Source: Strigamia acuminata
Lineage: Eukaryota; Arthropoda; Chilopoda; Geophilomorpha; Linotaeniidae
DNA: 60,000 nucleotides
NCBI GenBank assembly: GCA_949358305.1
Contig: OX442316.1
Location: forward strand, 2,110,001 to 2,170,000
Direction: 5' to 3'
Below the pieces are notes generated by a model, which did not search any database, was not told where the DNA came from, and was given only the letters and a program-made list of their open reading frames with translations. Below are positions 29,211 through 40,564 of this stretch, piece after piece; within the stretch, counting starts at the first letter, position 1, and each line of letters begins with the position of its first letter. The translations under genes were made by a program, and so were the position numbers.

Positions 29211-29764
29211 AAGGTGCTCACAAAAATATTATCACAGTGTTAAAATTTTCCCAATTTTTGTGTTGGCAATGATAATGACTAGGAATTACAATGAAATCAT
29301 ATTTATTATTAAATAATATTTCCATTTACACTGCTACACAGTAATATTTTACTTAAATATTAAAATTTCTGGCACAAAATTATTATCACTCATTGTGAAA
29401 ATTGCAGATTTATACATTTTCAATACCCTGTGATACCTCCCTTATGTTCAATTAGTCTATAAATTCCATCTTTCATCCCATCAATTAGTTTTTAAAGAAC
29501 CATTTGATCAATTTCTTCCCACCAATGTTGCCTTGAATACATGGATGGGAGCATTACCTGTTGAAAGATGGCCTTTTGTCCAGCAATTCTTATCATCCAG
29601 AGCTTTAAATGAGAATTAAACACTTCTTAATATGTATCGGAATACATCCTACCAGAAATAAAGGCAAGGGTTGTCTGATTTCATTGTAATTCCTCGTCAT
29701 TATCATTCTCAACACAACAATTGGGTAAATTTTAACACCTTGATAATATTTTTGTGAGCACCTT
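29211..29764. mobile_element. Tc1/mariner-like inverted-repeat element, degraded
   Basis: Terminal inverted repeats of about 90 bp begin AAGGTGCTCACAAAAATATT and lie between TATAT and ATATA flanks, as expected for TA target duplication. The centre has no intact frame. A minus-strand stretch around 29450-29600 may be transposase debris. It sits next to MITE copy 28820-29204, and both are absent from P450 copy 2. Confidence 0.75.
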
Positions 29765-30239
29765 ATATACTTTGGCAAGCGACTGGGGAAAAGGCCGGTA
29801 CCATGACCCATCGTGCACCCGAACCACGGCAAGTGTAACTTGTAAGTCCATCAAATCAAGCCATATTGATTTCTCATTGGGGCACCCCCAAACCCATTCT
29901 ACAGATCAGAACATCCTTAACATTAGAATTGAACATAATGTGTTAATCTTTAGGTAAGCGGCAGTGCCCTGGCGAGGCGTTGGCTAGAATGCAATTATTT
30001 CTGTTTCTCACGTCGCTTTTTCAACACTTCACGTTCACCAAGGATGATGATGTCATACTAGATTCTGATTTTGCACTCGTCTTGGGACCAATACGTCAAA
30101 AAGTCAATGCTACTGTACGTTAACTCAACTTCTTTGTGATATGAATGAAAATGTTGGAATTAATAAAATTTTACCGGGATGGCCTTCAAATAAAGGAATG
30201 GACTCTGCTAATTTACGTCTAACAACTCATCTATGAAAT

Positions 30240-30440
30240 CTATGAAAATCTAAAGGATTTCACACAAATCTTTAAAATCTTCACACAAATCTATAAAATC
30301 TTAACAAAAATCTATAAAATCTTCACACAAATCTATAAAATCTTCATACAAATCTATAAAATATTCACACAAATCTATAAAATCTTCACACAAATCTATA
30401 AAGATTTGTGTCAAGATTTTATAGATTTGTGTGAATCTTC
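30240..30440. repeat. About 21-bp minisatellite downstream of P450 copy 1
   Basis: Units of ACACAAATCTATAAAATCTTC repeat about eight times and end in a short hairpin (CTATAAAGATTTG). The same family is expanded at 51425-51745 behind P450 copy 2. Confidence 0.85.
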
Positions 30441-30700
30441 ACAAAAAGCCATGAAAATCTACAGGCATGCATGCAAATCTGAGAAAAACAACAAAAATCT
30501 GTGAAAAACATAAGTCGCATGAATGAATCTATGAAATCCCACACAAATGAGCTACAGTAAAAAAGCAGAAAATCTTAAGCAAGTATTAGTAATGCAATAC
30601 AACGCGGACTTAGTTTTACAATCTATTGCCACTGTCAGAAAGATAAATAAATTAACACACTCACACATATAGGTCTCAGGAACATTTCAATGCACTACGG

Positions 30701-30893
30701 CAGAAGCAGATCTACATAGGGGCAAATTGGGCTTGAGCCCAGGGCCCCTAAATTCTAGGGGGCCCCCAAGACACTAGGCAATGTACTAAAAAAAAAAGAA
30801 AAAAAAAAGAACAGGGCGCTATTAAAAATTTTGATAAAGGGGCCCCGAAAAAACCTCAAGCCCAGGGCCCCCAAAAGGCCAGATCCGCCCCTG
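30701..30893. mobile_element. hAT-like MITE, 193 bp
   Basis: It begins CAG and ends CTG, with related ends (CAGAAGCAGATCTAC and, inverted, CAGGGGCGGATCTGGCC). Inner inverted GGGCTTGAG-GCCC blocks surround an A-rich centre. The flanks CACTACGG and CACTACAG form an 8-bp target duplication with one mismatch, as hAT elements make. Confidence 0.75.
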
Positions 30894-31079
30894 CACTACA
30901 GACATCCATTATTACATCCACAACACTAAACTCACTGGAAACAATGCAAACACTAGCAGGAACATTGTATTTGACGTTGATAAGTGAAGTTGTCAACGCC
31001 GGGAAAGGAACTTGAGACGAAACAGAAATCATTTTGTGCCTGAAACCGCACAAACGCGTCGGCCATGTTTATTCAGGCA

Positions 31080-31460
31080 AGAACAGGTGAACAAGGGTGA
31101 TGATATGTACAGGTGTCGAGGCTATTTGCCCTCGATCTAAAAGTAGAACAAATCAACCTGATGGAAAGGTTGATTTATCCTTTACATAACCAAAGTAAAG
31201 ATAACTTAAAAGCCAGCATTAACACTGGATAATGCACTGGGGGAAAATAATAGATAAACCAAATCATAGCAGACGACAACTCGAAATCCATTGATAAACA
31301 TGAGCCAACTGTAGTATTCAACACGCATTGCGACAGTCAGACGCAGTTGGCTCTCGATTCCAGTACAGTAAACAATGCGACCCGAATTTCGCCTTTATCG
31401 CACTTAACCGGAAAAGGTGCGATGTTAGATACGTGAAATGAAAAACTGCTTTGACCCAAC
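31080..31460 (-). repeat. Diverged LTR-like fragment
   Basis: On the minus strand it shares with 38030-38400 a GATCGAGGGC-ATTAGCCTCGA block, an AATAAA, and an ATGGC-GACGCGT block in the same order. The part near 31147-31230 resembles the 230-bp copia LTR at 44881-45110. I read it as an old solo LTR. Confidence 0.45.
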
Positions 31461-31848
31461 AGTATTGACGGTCTCCAGCAGCGCTAACTGCATCGATGTC
31501 GAGGTTTTATCAGTTCCTATGATTTAGCGAAACGGTTTAAACCTCTTTACACGTAGACTGTTATAGTGACGTGCTTCCACGACACCACCGCCAATTCACA
31601 ACTGCCAATACTATTACCGCCAGGCCACAACCGCCAAACCAATACCGCCAAACCCATTACCGCCAAAACATGATCGCCAACGCCGGTACCGCCAAAATAT
31701 GACCGCCAACCCCAGAACCGCTAATGGGAACAACAGCCAATGACCGCCAATGATCGCCAAAGACCGGAAATGGCCTAAAATGGCCGAAAACAACAGAAAA
31801 TTAACTAAATACAGCAGAAAATCAGCAAATCAAAATCTACAATAATTT

Positions 31849-32961
31849 TTATTGATTAAGGTTAAAGTTGTGGGCAATTTCTACAAGATAATCCAAAATA
31901 TTTCGGTTTGCATAGTCCGAAACAATGGCAGTGAGTCTTTCCGCACATGTACGATATTTTTTGCGACTTAAAGGAGGGCGTTGCCCAGCTAAATACTGAT
32001 TAATTCTCAGTTCATTCAGACTTTGCTCTTTCTGCAACCAGGAGATAAATTTCCAAATTGTTAGATGATCTGTCCCAATTAAACTACTGAAACTTCGATG
32101 CCAGCCTTCAACGGAGTTGTTTGTTCGAGGCAGGCCGTCCACTACGGCATCATAACAATTCCACAAGCGTATAGCAAATCGGGGCGCACGTCTTCTATAA
32201 CCCATTTCGAAATCCGTCAAAATTGATTGCGGTTGTAGATTTGGTTTCAAGTTACAAATAGCATTTAAAACTTGAATGTAGGTTTCTCTCCGTCTGTTGG
32301 TCATAAGAACAAACACTGATGGGATAACATTGTTAAAACGAACTCCATGAATAGTGAACAGCTGTGTAAATAAAGGTGGTGTCACCATAAATGTCCCATC
32401 AGCAAACCAATGGTCACATTCAGCCAATAATTGCAAATTCCTCCAAGTAGAAAAGATCAGCATTCAATTTTCTTCCGGGCCACTATCAAATAGCAAAAAT
32501 TCAGCATCTGTGGCTGTCACCTGAAACTCACGAGGTATGACCAAATCAAAAACGTTTCGGGGGTCTAAAGGTGCATCATTTTCTTTGGTTCTCTGTCTCT
32601 GAATAGACCTTTTGAGCGAATTAACCGAAGGCAACATGGCAGCCGCTGCACCAGAAGTGCCTAGTATGTCTTCAGCAATTTCTTGTTGTGTCGTTGCAAC
32701 AGGTTGGGCCGCCGTAATTTGTCGAATCTTCGCAGTCGCATCCCTGCACTCAGTGGCGGCAGCGTTGGGCACATGATCGTGCGTGCCGGTACAGCTGCTT
32801 ACAACGCCAAACACAACTGTTCATTTTCCACGACATTTGGTTTTGTCATATTCGACACAACGCCAATATTCATAATTGCCAGAATTCGAACTCTTTCTGT
32901 ACGTGAATCCATCATGCATCAATAACAAATTACCATTTTTGCTGGGAACAAAACGGGACAT
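31849..32961 (-). pseudogene. FLYWCH zinc finger plus MULE transposase, inactivated
   Basis: From ATG 32961 the protein opens MSRFVPSKNGNLLLMHDG and shows a FLYWCH pattern (YRKSSNSGNYEYWRC, then C). A TGA stop at 32821 interrupts it. The same frame continues through a linker, meets another TGA at 32464, then enters a transposase core with WFADGTFMVTPPLFTQLFTI and ILTDFEMG, the first two catalytic Asp regions. Between DFEMG and RRRAPRFAIRLWNCYD about 70-80 residues typical of the family are missing, including the CxH region. The tail PRTNNSVEGWHRSF is conserved. All pieces share one frame, so damage is two nonsense codons plus a deletion. Confidence 0.85.
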
Positions 32962-33008
32962 TTCAAGCGGCAAACAAAAATACAAACAAAAATGCAAACA
33001 AAAAGGCG

Positions 33009-33160
33009 AAGACGAGTACGGCGATAACGAAGACGAGTACGACGATAACAAAGACGAGTACGGCGATAACAAAGACGAGTACGGCGATAACAAAGACGAG
33101 TGCGGCGATAACAAAGACAAGTGCGGCGATAACAAAGACAAGTGCGGCGACACTGAAGAT
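33009..33160. repeat. 21-bp minisatellite inside the MULE
   Basis: GATAACAAAGACGAGTACGGC units repeat about seven times upstream of the FLYWCH start. Unit length is a multiple of three, so every frame stays open; these frames are not genes. Confidence 0.9.
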
Positions 33161-33665
33161 GGTGAAGACAAGTGCGGTAATGGTGAAGACGAGACACATA
33201 TATATGACAAAATTCGGCAATGAAACGTACTTAAAACGATACATTTCTATACATTTTTGGTACGTTTTTGGTGGATTTTGTCATTTTCGATTTTTATCCG
33301 ACTTTCTGTCAATTTCAGTTGTTGGCTGTTGTTCCCATTGGCGGTACTGGGATTGGCGGTACTGGGGTTGGCGGTCATAGTTTGGCGGTCATGTTTTGGC
33401 GGTAATGGGTTTGGCGGTACTGGTTTGGCGGTTGTGGCCTGGCGGTAAAAGTATTGGCGGTCGTGGATTGGCGGTGGTGTCGTGCTAGGAGTGACGTCGT
33501 TCCAACTATTGTCATTTCCGTTCCAGATTTTGATGCAGGTGTCGATGCAGCTTAGTTAAAAATCAAAACTGTCCTGTATATGCAAATGGATATGCTGATT
33601 TTTTGGTGAATCTTTTGGTCAAAACACAATTTTAATTCACTCACCGACCAACAACACTAAGCTTA

Positions 33666-33823
33666 GCTGCATTCAAAAATAAAAATAAGACTTTTAGTTT
33701 ATGTGTATTTTAATTTCTAACATGGATTGAAACAGGAAATGATGTCATTTTTGTTTTAAAATTGAAGTAAAACACAAAACATTTTAAACACAACACATTT
33801 TAGTTTTTGAATGCAGCTACTGA
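33666..33823. mobile_element. Short inverted-repeat element
   Basis: It starts TTAGCTGCATTCAAAAA and ends with TTTTTGAATGCAGCTA, inverted. The arms enclose about 120 bp of AT-rich sequence. It is probably a MITE remnant. Confidence 0.55.
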
Positions 33824-33829
33824 TTCGTT

Positions 33830-34270
33830 GAAAAACCGATGATTTCCTTGTAAAAATCATTTTTACAAAAAAATCATTACATTTTAAAAAAAATTAATGA
33901 TTTATGGAAAATCTGCCGGGCCCGAATAAGTGCCGGGTTCAAATAGACGCCGTGTGGGTCGGGTCCAGAAACTAAATAGGCGCCCAGGCAGCAATTTGAA
34001 GCTTTACGATAAATAAAACAAGTAGAAATTGACTTGATCTAATTAGTAAACATAAGATGGAAAGAGGCTATACTGTGACTGGTGTGGTCTTCGCCATGGC
34101 AGCCTGGGGACTGGTTACAATGGGGTAGGACACATGGGCACGTAAATAAGACAAGGAACTCCAGACTGACATATAATATTGAACTTAAAACTATCACTGG
34201 AAAAAAATATGGCTTTACAAATTGTAAATGTTCCAAAAGTTAATGTGAAAATGTAAGCTTTACAGTTTTT
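33830..34270. other. No gene seen
   Basis: A GCCGGGCCCGAATAAGTGCC/AAATAGACGCC block near 33915-33990 resembles the AAATAAGCGCC words near 910. Nothing else stands out. Confidence 0.5.
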
Positions 34271-34492
34271 GTAAAGTTAATAATATATAATAATAATAAA
34301 TAGTGTTTATTGGAATTACTACCAGAGTAATCCTGTCCCTCCCAACAGCCTAAGCCTACAGAGAGAGAGACAGGACTTAATTAATACAAAAACAAAACTG
34401 CTCACAAAATTGATAAGGAAAACGACCAAAAAAGAAATATAAAAGTTTTTACAACAAAAGTTTCGCAACTGAATAAACAAATAATCAAAACA

Positions 34493-34864
34493 CTAAACAA
34501 AAAAATCATACAGTTCACGTTTAAGTTCACTACCCGACAACACAAAAATATCGATATTGGACGGCAAATCGTTGACACGAGTACACAACCGATAAACAGA
34601 ACTCACCCTGGGGGGGACAAAAACATAATGTAGACGTGTAAAGTAACCAGGCACATGAAATCTGAATTGACTCAACAAACTAAGGGAACACACCTGCCCC
34701 CGAATCAAGGCCCCCACAAACAAAACATCACGAATAATAAACATTGATTTGATAGTAGGAATTTTTAAAATTTTCAAAATACTCTCATAATTAAAGACAG
34801 AGGAACGAAAGAAACGACGATGGATCAAGTGCGTAAAACGCCGCTGAACACCCTCCAACCTCAC
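34493..34864 (-). pseudogene. C-terminal domain of the same non-LTR element
   Basis: The 123-codon frame (RLEGVQRRFTHLIHRRFF, then a string of conserved Leu/Arg positions ending VLSGSELKRELYDFFV) is the usual end of Jockey-type ORF2. It is in another register than the RT part because of the intervening insertion. Confidence 0.75.
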
Positions 34865-34911
34865 AAGCAGATAATTAGAACAATCAACCCAAACACAGGA
34901 AGCGAAAACCT

Positions 34912-35267
34912 GTTTGGAAAATGTAGGCCTGTGGTGAGTCTAGGAAAGCAAGTATCCATTTTTGTGAGTTTGGCTCACATGCCAAACTGTTGGCAGCCAT
35001 CTTTAATGCATGAAGTTAAAACAGCAATGACACATGTTAGAGAGTATGTACTCTCTGCATTGCAAAACAAAGAACAAATCATAAATACAATTGATAACAA
35101 ATGAGGAGACTTGTCCTATTAAAAGTCAATAACCAAATACAGGTGAAAATAAACATAACAAATGATAAGCTGCCAATATAAATGATAATAACATAAATTA
35201 TACAGCAAACTATATAAATATACAAGAGTTGTATATATTTGGCAGTTGTTAAACAACCGAACACCTT
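34912..35267. repeat. Insertion of about 355 bp within the non-LTR element
   Basis: RT similarity stops near 35267 and resumes near 34912. The inserted DNA has no gene. It contains GCTGCCAATATA and TATATTTGGCAG, which are inverted to each other over about 70 bp at its right part. Origin unknown. Confidence 0.55.
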
Positions 35268-36599
35268 ACAAATCTCCAACAAAACCAAGCGGGAACGTAT
35301 CATGGAAAGATACAGCAAACGCAAAGGACCAATAGTACTAAAATCTCCGGCCAACCTCGAAATAATACCCAAAATACGATTACAATTTGAAACCAGCTTC
35401 GTCACATGTGAAGTAAACAACAACGATGAGTCAAACACTACCCCCAGATCACGTTGCGTCATAGATCTAGACAGAGTAGAGCCAAACAAACTGTACGGAA
35501 ACAAAATGCGATTACGCCGACGAGTAAACGACACGACCACAGACTTTGAAGCATTAATCTTCATGCGATTGGCCCTAACCCAATGCTCCACACGTACCAG
35601 AACACGTTGAAGAGCCTCACAATCGCAAAGTTCCCCCACAGAACCCCCGATCTTGGTGTCATCAGCGAAAAAAGATCGAAAAAACCCCGACAACAAATCA
35701 GACAAATCGTTAATATATATCTTAAACAATATTGGCCCCAGTATCGAGCCCTGCGGAACACCGGCATCGAAAAGGTTGAAAGGAGAACCGAGGGTGCCGT
35801 TACAGCGGACCCAACCAGAGCGCCCACCGAGAAAAGAGGCAAACCAATAAACAAAACGGTCACTCAGTCCCTAAAAAGCCAGCTTTCTGAGCAGAATTCG
35901 ATGATCAACCAGGTCGAACGCCTTAGCGAAGTCTAAATATATCATATCAAATTGCCCACGGGAGAGAAACACCGGAGCAATAGAAGATAATGCTGTCATC
36001 AAATTCAACTCCACCGACAAACCCCTAGTAAACCCAAACTGACACGGCGAAACAAACGAATCCACCCAATCCTCAACCGATCCTAAAATTACATATTCCA
36101 AAAGCTTGGATGTAGAACAAAGCATCGACACCGGACGGTAACTACCAACATCTAATCGAGAACCCCCCTTGAAAACTGGAGAAACAGTAGAATTCTTCCA
36201 CATTGAAGGAAAGATACCAGAACTCAAAGAAAAATTAAAAATATGCAGCAACGGTGTACTCAAAATTTCAACACATCCTTTTAAAATGAATGACGGGATA
36301 CCATCCAGTCCAGATGACTTCTTTGGCCGCACTCTCTTGGCAGCACCAATAAGATCAGAAATAGAAACCAGTGGCCGATCAACACGATCCGAAATGGAAC
36401 CATACGGAAAACCCTCAAGGGGATCAACCACAGATGGTCTCGGACGACCCACAATTACCGCTGAAAAAAAATCGGCAAACTTATCGCACAGGTTCCACAG
36501 GATCAGAAACCAAAACCTCATCGACCAGCAGTGAAATACCAAAATGTGCCTAACGGAATCTTGGTTTAACGAATTTCCAAAAAACTGAGGGGTCAACAC
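35079..36599 (-). pseudogene. Non-LTR reverse transcriptase with one in-frame stop
   Basis: In a single frame the strand reads KKSSGLDGIPSFILK, PVFKGGSRLDVGSYRPVSML, IYLDFAKAFDLVDHRIL, a TAG at 35871-35873, then GVPQGSILGPILFKIYINDL and FFADDTKIGG with the catalytic FADD, and the thumb motif MKINASKSVVVSF. This matches Jockey/CR1-type RT. Only the TAG breaks it, so damage in this part is slight. The frame loses similarity at about 35267, where the insertion begins. Confidence 0.85.
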
Positions 36600-36644
36600 G
36601 AACTGCTTTGGCTAGATGGCCAAAATAATTGTTGTAAAATCGAA

Positions 36645-38947
36645 GAAAAATTAGACATTTAACATTGAATTTAATCACTTTGTAAATTTCATGTGTAAAT
36701 TAGACATTTACATTAAAATTAAGTTGCTTGTACATGATTTGGAAAGTTAAAGTATGAGTTTATCACCAGCTGGCGATATATTTCAAAAATAAAAAATTAA
36801 AAAATTTACATTTGTTAAATATGGGGTTGGTTCTATCAATTTTCCTTCCAAATGTCACGGTCCTGACTTTAGACAGTAATAATTTTCAAAATTTTAAGCG
36901 CATTTTGCGCCTTTCCCTTAATTTTTCCCCAATTTTATTAAGAAATTGTTCTAGTTTCTCTAAATTATTTTATTTTTTCCAAATCTAAATTTATTATTTT
37001 ATTTTATATTATTTCCTTTATTTTTATCATTTATCCTTAATCTGACCTGGTTTTAATCACCCTATCCAGACAATTCATGAGAATTCTGCCACAAATTGAT
37101 ATAATCGCGCTCTAAATTTGCATATTTCACCCCGGGAGTTTCCCGGTGGCCCGTGGCCGCTGTGGCCTGTCCCGACTTCATTAATTGTGGCCCGGACACC
37201 CAGATTTCCCGGTAATAAATTTATTCCCAGTCGAGCCCTGGAACTGGACCGATATCCATACAGGAAACCGTCCTCAAGCCATTTTACTATCGGGATTGTT
37301 TTTCCATATGGATATTGGTCCAGTTCATTAAATTAAGGGTATCATGGACCAATATACTTATAAAAAAGTATTGGAGGACTGTTATGCTATCATTTGCACA
37401 TGATAAACTGCCTTTGACATGGATATTTCAGCAGAAAAATGATTCTATACTCTGACCCACCATAAGAGACACACCAGTTCCGAGCCTATTCACTGGTGTA
37501 GGGCTACATAAAAGTAGGCCAAAATACCAGAAATAGAATGGATGTGTACACTGTTAGAGAGGAGTAAATAGGCTCGGCCAATAGGAACTGGTGTTAGTGG
37601 TGTGTCTTTAACGGTGAGCCTGAGTATAAGCATAAAGTCAAGGCAATTGCTCAGTGTTTCACAATGGCATTGCTTGTGATTTGGATGTTTTAATGAAGTG
37701 TATGAGTGACTACACATGTGTTTATGGATAAATTTTAATATTTGCCGCATATTTTATAATGGGAATGGCTAATTGTTTGTGTTTAATGGGTATGTTAACT
37801 TACTTTTTGCCTCTAATTTTTTACGTCACTTCACAAAAGAATTTTTTTCTCAGAAACTGATGGATAGATGTTGATAAAATTTTAGGTGAATAAAGTAGGA
37901 TGTTGTACGAGTCTCCAGTTAAAATTTCATAAATTTTCCTCTCTTTTTTTCCCAAGATACTGTTAGGTTGACGTTTTCCTGTTTGTCCTCGCATCCGCGT
38001 AGATTATCAGATTGCATATTGTGGATAAATGCAATCAGTGTGTTGCCATGTTGATGTCCCGTATCGCAGTCGGTTGATTCTGATTTTTAATCCCAATGCT
38101 GGTTTTGTACCGCAACCGACTCCTATTACGTGACAACACACACAACCTGTCACCTGCTCAAATGAGCAGTTATTGTTTATGTTGTTCTGTTTGTTTTATC
38201 CATTAGTTTTGCCTTTTTGTAAAGAACAAGTCACTGTATTGAAACAATGATTTGTTCTATGATTTCATTGTGTTTGAGATCGAGGGCGATTAGCCTCGAA
38301 CCGGGTTTTATGTTACACACTTACTTTTGTAATAAAAGATGGCGGACGCGTGTCCGATTTATCCGCCCAGCCAAAATGATGTTTCGAGTTATTTAGACAG
38401 CACACAGGCCATCACAACTCTTCAGATACAGCCATAAGAATCAACATTATGTGTTTGTTAACTTAGTTTTTGCCCTCACTGTAATTAATAAATGATTTGA
38501 TAAAAATAATAATATCAACACCTGATAACAATGATAACAATGGTATATTGCACATTGCACGGGGGAATTTTAACTCCATTGCAAAAGGAACAATTTTCCA
38601 TTCAAACTTGATATGGTACTTGGATAGGTTATCTTGAGGAAATCCCAGTTATTACCCACAGAATCTGATTAAGATACTATTTCTACAGCCCAAACATCTG
38701 CCGTCTGCCTCAAACTAGTATTTCTGTTGTTTTCCCAGATGTCAATGCAAAGCTTGCATGACTTACGACAAGCACTACTTCCTGATTGTTGTAAATTAGT
38801 TAGTTTCCTAAGGATGGTCTATTCATGTTGCAGATAATCTATTTAAACCGTCCATTGTGTTAATTTTCTGATGAAATGTTTAAAGAATTTTTTGTTGATA
38901 GTAACAATCAGTCTGTGCTGATAATAAACAAATTTTAATCTGCTGCA
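36645..38947. other. No gene seen; old repeats upstream of the P450 start
   Basis: 37000-37340 holds a C-rich block with a duplicated GGACCGATATCCATA / ATATGGATATTGGTCC inverted pair. 37470-37605 is a diverged copy of MITE family 1-like ends (ACCAGTTCCGAGCCTATT and AATAGGCTCGGCCAATAGG). 38030-38400 is a diverged LTR-like block related to 31080-31460. No coding exon is recognisable. Confidence 0.5.
38030..38400 (+). repeat. Diverged LTR-like fragment, opposite orientation to 31080-31460
   Basis: GATCGAGGGCGATTAGCCTCGA, AATAAAAGATGGCGGACGCGT and a CGCAGTCGGTTG block occur in the order found on the minus strand at 31080-31460. Confidence 0.45.
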
Positions 38948-38957
38948 TTTATATAAG
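38948..38957 (+). promoter_or_regulatory. TATA-like box upstream of the P450 ATG
   Basis: TTTATATAAG lies 38 bp before the ATG at 38995. Position and sequence fit a TATA box with a very short 5' UTR; this is inference. Confidence 0.4.
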
Positions 38958-38994
38958 AAATTATTTTAAATTTGAGCTCCATAACTTAGGCACC

Positions 38995-39837
38995 ATGATG
39001 TGGAATGATTCTTTGGTTAATACAGTTGGGCTGCTATTGGTGGCTGCAACTTTGTGGATTATTAACGTCTACTTGAAAACTCCAAAAAATCTACCACCAG
39101 GACCCACAGGAGTTCCAATTTTGGGCTATATGCCTTTTTTAGGCAGCAAACCTCATCTCACCATAACCAAATTAAAGGAGAAATATGGAGACTTATTTAC
39201 GTGAGTAACCTTCAAAGCCATTTTGCATTCGAGACATTTTTCATATTCATTGATTACAATTCATATTTTTTAAGCCTATATTTAAAGTTTGACTAGAAAT
39301 GAGGAAAATAAATAATTTAAATCAAATTTTTGATACTAACTCGTAAATCAGGGGTCGGCAACTAATTTTAAGTGAGGGTATGGATATTATTGAAAATTTT
39401 TATCGAGGTCCAGAAAAGAAACGCTTAAAAACCTTACTAAAAACTTAAGAAAACGAAAAAAAAACTTAAAAACCAAATAAATCCCCAATAAACACACACA
39501 ACCCCAAAAAAACCAATAGAACCTAAAAAAAAACATATGGATAACAGGAAAAACAAGAAAAAAAACACCGAAAAACCAAAGAAACTGAGGGGAAAACGTC
39601 GCTAAAACGTTACCGCAGTCCAAGTCCGCCTGTTGCCGACCGCTGTGCTAAATGATACTACCGGTAAATTAAAATGGTCTATTACTTATTGTTTCTTTAG
39701 TTTTCACATTGGACCTGATCGAGTGCTTGTTTTATCATCATTCAAGCTGATCAAAGAAGCTTTCGTTAAACAGGGCAATTATTTTCAAGAAAGACCAGAA
39801 AGTATTAAGGAGCTACTCAATTGTGATTCACAAAAAG
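38995..39837 (+). CDS. CYP2-clan cytochrome P450, first two exons
   Basis: Exon 1 (38995-39200) encodes a membrane anchor (LLLVAATLWIINVYL) followed by the proline-rich hinge LPPGPTGVPILGY and ends KEKYGDLF with a GTGAGT donor. Exon 2 (39701-39837) starts after a TTTCTTTAG acceptor, keeps the frame, and encodes IGPDRVLVLSSFKLIKEAF to CDSQKG before a GTACAA donor. These are the standard N-terminal exons of microsomal CYP2-type enzymes in the endoplasmic reticulum. The next exon, expected to carry the C-helix WxxxR, was not found in the 9.8 kb before the next P450 exon at 49675. The two sets could be one gene expanded by transposons, or two partial genes. Confidence 0.85.
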
Positions 39838-40149
39838 GTACAATCACCTAATGCAAAAACTTAACAATGACACAGAACAAATCCTAAACAGAACAAATCT
39901 TCATATGCTACAATAGAAAAAATAGAACAAATTATAATCGGTCACAAAATGGTTATCAGTTCAAAGAGAACAGTCACTACTATGCGGCAACTTAGAACTA
40001 TTGGGGTTTACTAAATGTGTAGTGAGTTGGAAAAATGCAGCCATAGTTAAAATGTGCTGACATTGCTGACAAACCGTCGGCAGCCATTTTATTTGACCAA
40101 ATCATAAAAACAAGTGTCATGACTTGAGATTTGTTCTCCTCAAGTCAAA
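39838..40149. other. Intronic sequence, no exon seen
   Basis: AT-rich DNA with repeated AGAACAAATC words like those in the adjacent copia LTR. No W-R-R-F type exon is visible on the plus strand. Confidence 0.5.
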
Positions 40150-40379
40150 TACATAACAAAAGAGAACAAATCAAAGGATAACCATCATTGATTTGTGCTT
40201 TACATAAATAAAGATAAAACCATGTATTATCAAGTGATAACACACCAAAACAGACTAAACAATAAGCTCTTTCGAGCAGACGACTCAACAATCGATCACC
40301 GCGCTACATGAGCCGCTTACAATATAGAAACACGCAAGATTAACTGGCTGTGACCATATGTCTGCTCCAAATACCAACA
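40150..40379 (-). repeat. 3' LTR of the RT-less copia element
   Basis: 230 bp, beginning TGTTGGTATTTGGAG on the minus strand. It matches 44881-45110 with about three differences. Confidence 0.85.
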
Positions 40380-40564
40380 TACCCCCTCTGAGCAGCATAT
40401 GGTCTAAACCGGACAGAAGAATACGCAATAACCCCATCACTGCGCAGTATTTCAAATGCGCCCCGAAAATGCATTTATCTAGGGTTACAAGTTGTTCTCT
40501 CCTAACCAAAACGTACTTGATGTTAAAGACTCCAGTTCAATTAACGTACAATCTCATTCCACCT

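Larger units (their letters stand above)
24521..30123 (+). pseudogene. 5'-truncated CYP2-clan cytochrome P450, copy 1
   Basis: Five exons are recognisable: 24521-24733, 24808-24946, 25292-25547, 25609-25793 and 29954-30123. They encode, in order, a D/E-F-helix region (FVIMFGKKMEYSD), an I-helix with GGSDTT, the K-helix ETxxR-like TEATIMEISR, a PERF box (CFKPERF), and the haem loop [14 protein letters not shown] with its Cys ligand. Exons match copy 2 at 49675-51296 closely. The N-terminal exons and the first 15 codons of the first shared exon are absent, so I call it a partial duplicate. The 24733/24808 junction does not keep frame as annotated, in both copies, so that boundary is uncertain. 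The last intron holds the 25930-28765 LTR element and two small inverted-repeat elements. Confidence 0.8.
31573..33489 (-). mobile_element. Mutator-like (MULE) transposon with FLYWCH-transposase remnant
   Basis: Inverted ends of about 180 bp are full of ACCGCCAA words (left 31573-31750; right, as TTGGCGGT, 33310-33489). The flanks AGTGACGT at 31565-31572 and 33490-33497 are an 8-bp target duplication. Inside, the minus strand encodes a FLYWCH zinc finger and a MULE transposase broken by two stops and an internal deletion. The element itself cannot code for its own movement. Confidence 0.85.
34275..36640 (-). mobile_element. Jockey-like non-LTR retrotransposon, 5'-truncated
   Basis: The minus strand carries the end of an endonuclease-RT linker, a nearly complete reverse transcriptase, and the C-terminal domain. 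It ends in an ATT-rich tail near 34275-34300. No LTRs are present. The endonuclease is missing, as expected from 5' truncation during target-primed reverse transcription. An insertion of about 355 bp (about 34912-35267) splits the C-terminal region. Confidence 0.85.

Noticed and set aside
32821-33244. Ser/Pro-rich and Lys/Asp-rich frames over the MULE minisatellite
   Set aside because: Period-21 repeat keeps all frames open. Only the FLYWCH part from ATG 32961 has family support.
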